From contig RXIC02000011.1 in NCBI GenBank assembly GCA_003952965.2, positions 342,885 through 406,884 on the forward strand: 64,000 nt of DNA, in the 5' to 3' direction. Within the stretch, counting starts at the first letter, position 1. Each line of letters opens with the position of its first letter. The notes under the pieces were generated by a model. The model searched no databases and was not told where the DNA came from. It saw nothing but the letters and a program-made list of their open reading frames with translations. The position numbers were made by a program, and so were the translations under genes. Positions 59,001-64,000 of this stretch are shown here, one piece after another. This stretch comes from Morella rubra (taxonomy: Eukaryota; Streptophyta; Magnoliopsida; Fagales; Myricaceae).

Positions 59001-62000
59001 TAAGCTGGACCGGTGCACGTTGCTGGCACGCCCGGGCTGTGATCTTCCGCAGGCTCTGTTGATGTGTTTGCGTCGGCATTCTCTTTTGGGCACTCGGGGT
59101 GTCCGTGTTCTGTGCGCTTGCACGCTGCCGCCGGACCTGGCCCGCTTCCGCGGTTGGGTTGGTGCCTGTGTTGGCGGACCGCTGGTCAGGCTTCCCCCTG
59201 CGTCATGTCTCCTCTCGTGGCTCGTTGCTCTCCATTGTCCGCCTTCTCGTCTTTTCTATGCTTCTCCAATCGCTGGTTGGCCGCCTATTTGGTCCGCTCC
59301 TCGGCCTCTTGACTCCCTAAGCCTGTGTTTGTCGTTGTTTCCTGTATGACGTCTTTGTGCTTGCTTCGCTATCGTAGGTGTACTATGTTTCCACCTCTCC
59401 ATTCCTGCCGTTGGCATTTTTGTCGCCTTTCATGTGTTTTTATGCATTTGCTTCACGACTTTGGGCCATGGGTCACGCTTTTGTTTGCGTTCTGCACTTC
59501 CAGCTTCGTAGCGGTTGGCCTGTCATGCCGGTACGTTATTGTTTGCCGTTCTTCCACCGCCCTCTTTGGCCTCGACTCTTTTCCACAGTCGCCCACCCTC
59601 GGCACCCCTTCTTTTTCATTCATGGTACGATGTTCATGCTTCCCCTCCCTTGGCTTGCTCGTGATGCATTTCTTTGCGCCGCCTCTTAGTCCCCGCGCCG
59701 CTTTTCTCAGCTTTCTCTCGCCCTTGCAGCGGCTGGTTTATCCTGCCCGTCCCGACACCCTTGTCTGGGAGGGCGCGCCTACCTTTTGCACTCCTTTTTC
59801 ATTCCCTCCCGCATCTGCCCGTTGGGCCTTGCACTTTCGAATGGGTGTTTTGCTGCTTGTTCCTTTTTTGGGCACGCACTGGCATGCATTCCTTGCTTTT
59901 CCTTTTTATTTCCTTTCCCGCTTGTTTCCTTGTTCCTCTGTTTGTGCCCACCCCCCGCGGCTCTGTCGCGAGGTCCCTTCCCTCCCCGCCGCTGTTGTGC
60001 TCAAACTCTTCGCCTCTTACTCCGTTAGTGGGCCTTCGCGCTCTTTGTCCCGTTTTTGTTTTTTCCTGTCCCCTGCTCCTGCTGTTCCGCGTTCCCTCTC
60101 CTCTCGATTCCTGTATATTTGGGGTCCGGGCTTCGCCCCTACTCCACCTCTGTCTCCCGCCCGCCATAGTCCTGTGTTTTTGGAATGAACTTTGCACGCC
60201 GGACCAGCCTGCTTATTTTCTTGCACACGAGCGGACCGCCTCTGGCGGCTGTTTATTGGCCACCTTTTCGCTACTTGGTGCACTCGAGTTTGCCTGTCCC
60301 AGCTTGCTTCTGACGCTTGCTTGGCCGATTGGTGCCCCCGCTCGCTGCCTTCTTTTTTTCTATATTGCGCGGTGCAACTCTGAGCAATTCGCTGTTACGC
60401 GCACAGCTACCTGGTGTGCATGGTTGCGCCGGACCGGTTTTGGTTGTCTGGGCGCTGCCTCGGCACGTTTGGTCCCCCTTTTGGTTTCGGCTGGTTTGGC
60501 TTTTCTGCTCTGTTTGCAGGCCTTACATGGGACCGCCCGTCCCTCCATTTGCTCTGCCGCTCTCCTCGGTTCTGGAGCCCCGCCTCATCACGAGTTGCGG
60601 GACGCCCGCCGCGAACTCTCCTCTGGGTGTCCGCCCGCTCGCCCGCCCCCCCTGTTGGACTTTGCGATCTCCCCACTTTCTCGCTTCCCCCCCTGTAGTG
60701 AGCCATGCGCGATTTATGCTCTCTCCCTGTTCGTTTTCGCGGGTGGTGGCCGTGCCCATATGTCTCTTTACCTTGCACCACCTACCTGCCTCCGGGTTTT
60801 CTTGTCGCGGCCTCTCGTCTCTTTTTCATCGGGACGTTGCCTCTTCTTTTCCTTCCCCCTTCTCGTCTGACGTGCTTTCTCTTTAACCTTAACCGTCTTC
60901 TCTTTTGTGTGTCCCAACCCTTATTCCCCCTTTCCTCCTTTGATGCGACTGTTTATTCCTGGATGCCGCGTGTTTTCCTGACGGGGTCGCTCTCATGCGA
61001 TACTCCGGCGGCAGGAGTGCCGTTGGGTTTCTGTCCCCGCGTCACCCTCCCCCGTTTGTACGTCTCGGCGTTCCGCGCTCACACCGGCGTCACGGCCTGG
61101 CCTGGGCTTGTTTCGCGACATGTCGGTTTGTTTTTGCGCTGGTGGTCCCCGTTGGCTCCCCCTGCGCTCCCACGTCAACGCCCGCAGCCCAGCCCATCAG
61201 CCTTCTGCCCACGCGTTGCCATGCCGGCCGGATTGCGCGAGGCCGTCGACCGCCGTGATTCTCTTGTGCCGTCCACTCCGCCAGCCATCATAGTTCTCCT
61301 CCGTCTTCTCTTCTCCTATCTTTTCGTATGTCTCTCGCGTTGGGCCGTTCTATTTACCCATACACGTCGCCAATTCCACCTTCGGCTGCGTATTGACTTC
61401 CCCATTTCTCGTTCCTTTTTTTTGTTTTCCACCGTCGGTCGTTCACTATTGCGTTGCTGCAGGATTGCTGTATTTGTCCCCATGTCTTGGCATTTGTCCA
61501 ACTCCTTCTTGCAAGTTGGTCCAACCGTCTTCGAAAGTGTGCACCCCGTATGTGCTTTTTTTTTTCCCCCACATTTTGCCCTACACATAGGTTAGGGTGC
61601 TCATCCATGCCTCCTACAACCATCTATCCATTTTTCCCAGCCTTCCCCTCAGCTGATGTACTCTGCTATCACCTTCAGTTCACACACGCTGCAATGCCAT
61701 CTAGCGGCGCCACTCGCGCCCACACCTTCGGTGCGCGCAGCACGCGTGGCGGGGCCGTCCCGAGCCGCTTGTATTGCCCCAGTGGCCCCACAGATCCCGG
61801 CGTTGACGACCACCCCCACTCCCTGGGGGACAGGACTCCGTACGGCTCCGCAGTGCATTGTGGTCGACTGCTGCCTCCGTGACGCCGCCCGTGGTGGGCG
61901 ACACCGCGCTCGGTGCGCGCAGCTGCTTTGGACTGACTTCTTCTTTTTTGGTTTGATCCTCGTCCTCTTTGGTTGGTTCCTTCCGGTTTGTGTTGAACTC

Positions 62001-64000
62001 CCCCATTTCGCTGTGGCGCCCCTTTTCCCGTTTTCTCTGTGGGTTTTTGGTTCGCATCTTTTGCGCTACTCGCTTCGGCTTTTGGGTCCACCTTTTAATC
62101 CCATTTTTTGTTCTCTTTCATACCATTCTATGTCACAGCCCTTTTCCTTCCCTCTCAACTACTATCATCCCTTCACATTCCCCATTCTGGATCCCAGTTG
62201 TGAGCTCTTATCACCTCCTGTTTTCCGCTCTTTCACTCCCTCCACTTTCTTCCACATCTTAAGTCATTCCCCGTTTTGGCGCCTCTTTTTTACCTCCTTA
62301 CACACGGGACCCCACCTTCTCAGCTCCGTCTCGTTTTTGCTTTCACACCCTGCACACACTTCTTTCTGATTCGGTTCGATCTGTCCGGACTTGCCCGACC
62401 CGCATTCGGCACCCCTGCTTCGATTTGGTCGGTTTTTTTCTCCCCTTTTCGACGCCGGTTTGCGGTTCGCTTTTTCTTCCTCTTGCTCACCGACCCTGCT
62501 TGCACCAGCCAGCGCGCAGCCCCCGGTTTCCGCTGGTTCTCTGCGCCTCCGTCCCCCTCGGCGTCTGACCACTCCTGATTTTTTTTTCTTCCTCTCGCTT
62601 TCCAGTTGTATGCTTAACCAGACTCCTGGAGCTGTCTTTGTATGTGGCTGCGGACCCTTCCCCTAGGGTCTTATCCCTGATTCTCAAGGCTCTTGCTGCT
62701 GCCATCCTCCACCAATCTTTTTTTCGCCCTCTTTATGGCTGGTCCACGTGTATTCCTTCAGTGCGTCTGGACCAATGCTCTTTCCGAGTGTCCACGTCTC
62801 AACTTTTGTCCTTCCAGCGTGTTTATGTATTCTACCACTTTCTCCTGTCCCTTTGGCCGTTTTACCTGCCACTTCGGTAATCGTGCATTTTTCGCGCCTT
62901 CTTTGCCGTACTAGTCTCTGCGCCAGATTAACCATCTTCCTTTTGGTACTCGAACTCGTGGCTTGATTCGTTCTATTCTTCCACGTCTTTTCCTGCTTCT
63001 TTGTCTTCTTCGTTCTGTCGGACTTTCCTGTTTCATTACCACCTGCCTTTAGGCTGCTCTGTGCCCTCACCTTTTCACCTATCCACCCTCTTTGCTAATT
63101 TACGTTCTTTTCTGTGGTTTCTAGCTTGGCCCCTCCTATTTTCTCGTCCCTTTCTCGGTCTTCGTTCACTTCCTGCATCTCCCTCCTTTCACACTCTGCT
63201 TCATCTTCCCATAGGCTCTTCGTGTTCTTGCTCTCCGGCATGTGGACTACCCCCTACATCGGTCTGCTTGACTCATCAGGGCTGTTCGCTGCGCTCCATA
63301 GGTTTCCTCATACCCCCTCTTGATTCTCTTGCCCTTCTTGCTCCCCACTGCCCCCTTGCAGTCTGTCACCCTTGCACCCCTGCACATCCCCTGGCTTTGC
63401 ACGCTTTGCGCGTCTGGCTACGCCAGCGTCGCGCCCTCGTGGCCCTTTGGCCGCTGGCCGGGCCCGGAATGCAGCTTTGTTTTTTGGGCGCGGTTGGAGG
63501 TTGACACGTTTGCCGGTCGCGGCCGCGCGCGGCTCTCGACAGTTTACGGTAGCGCGCAGGGTCAGCGGCGAGCTGGTTCCTGCCAGGTTTTCTGCGTGTG
63601 TTTGACTGCGCGGCGCAGGTTTTATCTGGCCGACGGGGCGCGCCACGGAAGGGTCTTTTGGGGGTTTTGTGGCCGAGTGCCGGTCGCGCACCACTCGTCT
63701 GGGCAATGATGCCGTTTGTGGGTGGTGGTGCTGGCGTCCTTTTGTGCTTACCCTGTGCTACGACTGTCCGTGCTCTTTCTTCATTCCGTCAGTCCATTGC
63801 ATCTTCCGGGTCTTTGCTTTGTTTTGGTACGGCTTGCTCTGGGTGCCTTGCTTTCTGCTTTCCGCGGATCTTGGGCGGGATTCAGCATTTCCTTATTTAT
63901 CTCCTTTGTTTTGCGCGTGTCTTTGGGCTTGTCTTTGACTTTTTGGTCCGTTGCCGGAATGTGGGCTCTTTGGTGTTGAGTTGTTTATGGCTGGCCCTTC
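44080..64000. other. 20-kb compositionally anomalous, A-depleted tract; no feature supported
   Basis: I recognise no gene, transposon, tRNA, rRNA or satellite in about 20 kb. The plus strand loses A progressively: in 60-base lines I counted 17 A at 44281, 5 at 50521, 2 at 53761, 4 at 60481 and 4 at 63421. The other bases shift from T/C-rich (about 46-52 kb), to T-dominated (39 of 60 at 53761), to G/C-rich (44 of 60 at 63421). Long plus-strand reading frames (up to about 400 codons near 59674-60870) are explained by the lack of A. Their products are mostly L, S, F, P, C, R and V, with few K, D, E or N and no motifs. Low-quality base calls or another artefact is the leading explanation. Confidence 0.75.

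Noticed and set aside
53381..60870. Long plus-strand reading frames (188-398 codons) that look like membrane proteins
   Set aside because: They follow from A depletion, which removes stop codons. Several frames are open at once, residues are almost limited to those encoded without A, and no motif or family is recognisable.
56386..63706. Minus-strand reading frames of lysine/arginine/glycine-rich proteins
   Set aside because: They are the complement of the same biased composition (T-depleted strand). No domains, and they overlap the equally spurious plus-strand frames.
1..64000. CRISPR array or bacterial operon structure
   Set aside because: No regularly spaced repeats with unique spacers, and all identifiable genes are of plant type with introns and TATA promoters.

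Overview
This window is plant nuclear DNA, most likely from a eudicot. The evidence is a TATA-driven MIR169 gene, two CC-type (ROXY) glutaredoxins, a plant-type OTU deubiquitinase with introns, Ty1/copia and other LTR elements, MITEs, a tRNA-derived SINE, a Pack-MULE and an endogenous pararetrovirus. Genes are sparse and transposable elements fill most of the space.

Layout. (1) Positions 1-18692 form a large inverted duplication: arms of about 9.1 kb (1-9101 and 9551-18692) around a single-copy spacer of 449 bp (9102-9550). Each arm carries, from outside to inside, a decayed copia pol fragment, a palindromic MITE, a short SINE with target-site duplications, and an OTU deubiquitinase gene with a Tourist-like MITE in an intron. 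The two OTU genes point toward each other. The spacer holds a MIR169 hairpin with its own TATA box. Each OTU copy has one private single-base frameshift, at a different place. (2) 18.9-29.5 kb is a transposon-rich stretch: foldback elements with 9-bp target duplications, a probable solo LTR, and a 2.1-kb Pack-MULE that captured pieces of a SOSEKI (DUF966) gene. A possible DEK first-exon fragment lies just beyond it. (3) 29.5-32.9 kb carries two tandem CC-type glutaredoxin genes, each with a TATA box, which look intact. (4) 35.1-36.8 kb is a small non-autonomous LTR element with a MITE nested in one LTR. (5) 37.3-43.8 kb is a broken endogenous caulimovirid on the minus strand (capsid region, zinc knuckle, protease, RT, RNase H, a downstream ORF, and a promoter). 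(6) From about 44.1 kb to the end there is a 20-kb tract unlike the rest: no recognisable gene or transposon, A steadily disappearing from the plus strand, and composition drifting from T/C-rich to G/C/T-rich. Its many long plus-strand reading frames follow from the lack of A (stop codons all need A). I think it is probably low-quality or non-biological sequence, but that needs read-level proof.

How the parts relate. The best biological candidate is the inverted duplication. A microRNA gene sits in the loop of a near-perfect palindrome and two convergent deubiquitinase genes sit in the arms, an arrangement that could yield both miR169 and double-stranded OTU RNA. The private frameshifts and the anomalous terminal tract both raise the possibility of an incompletely polished long-read assembly, so structural claims should be confirmed on raw reads.
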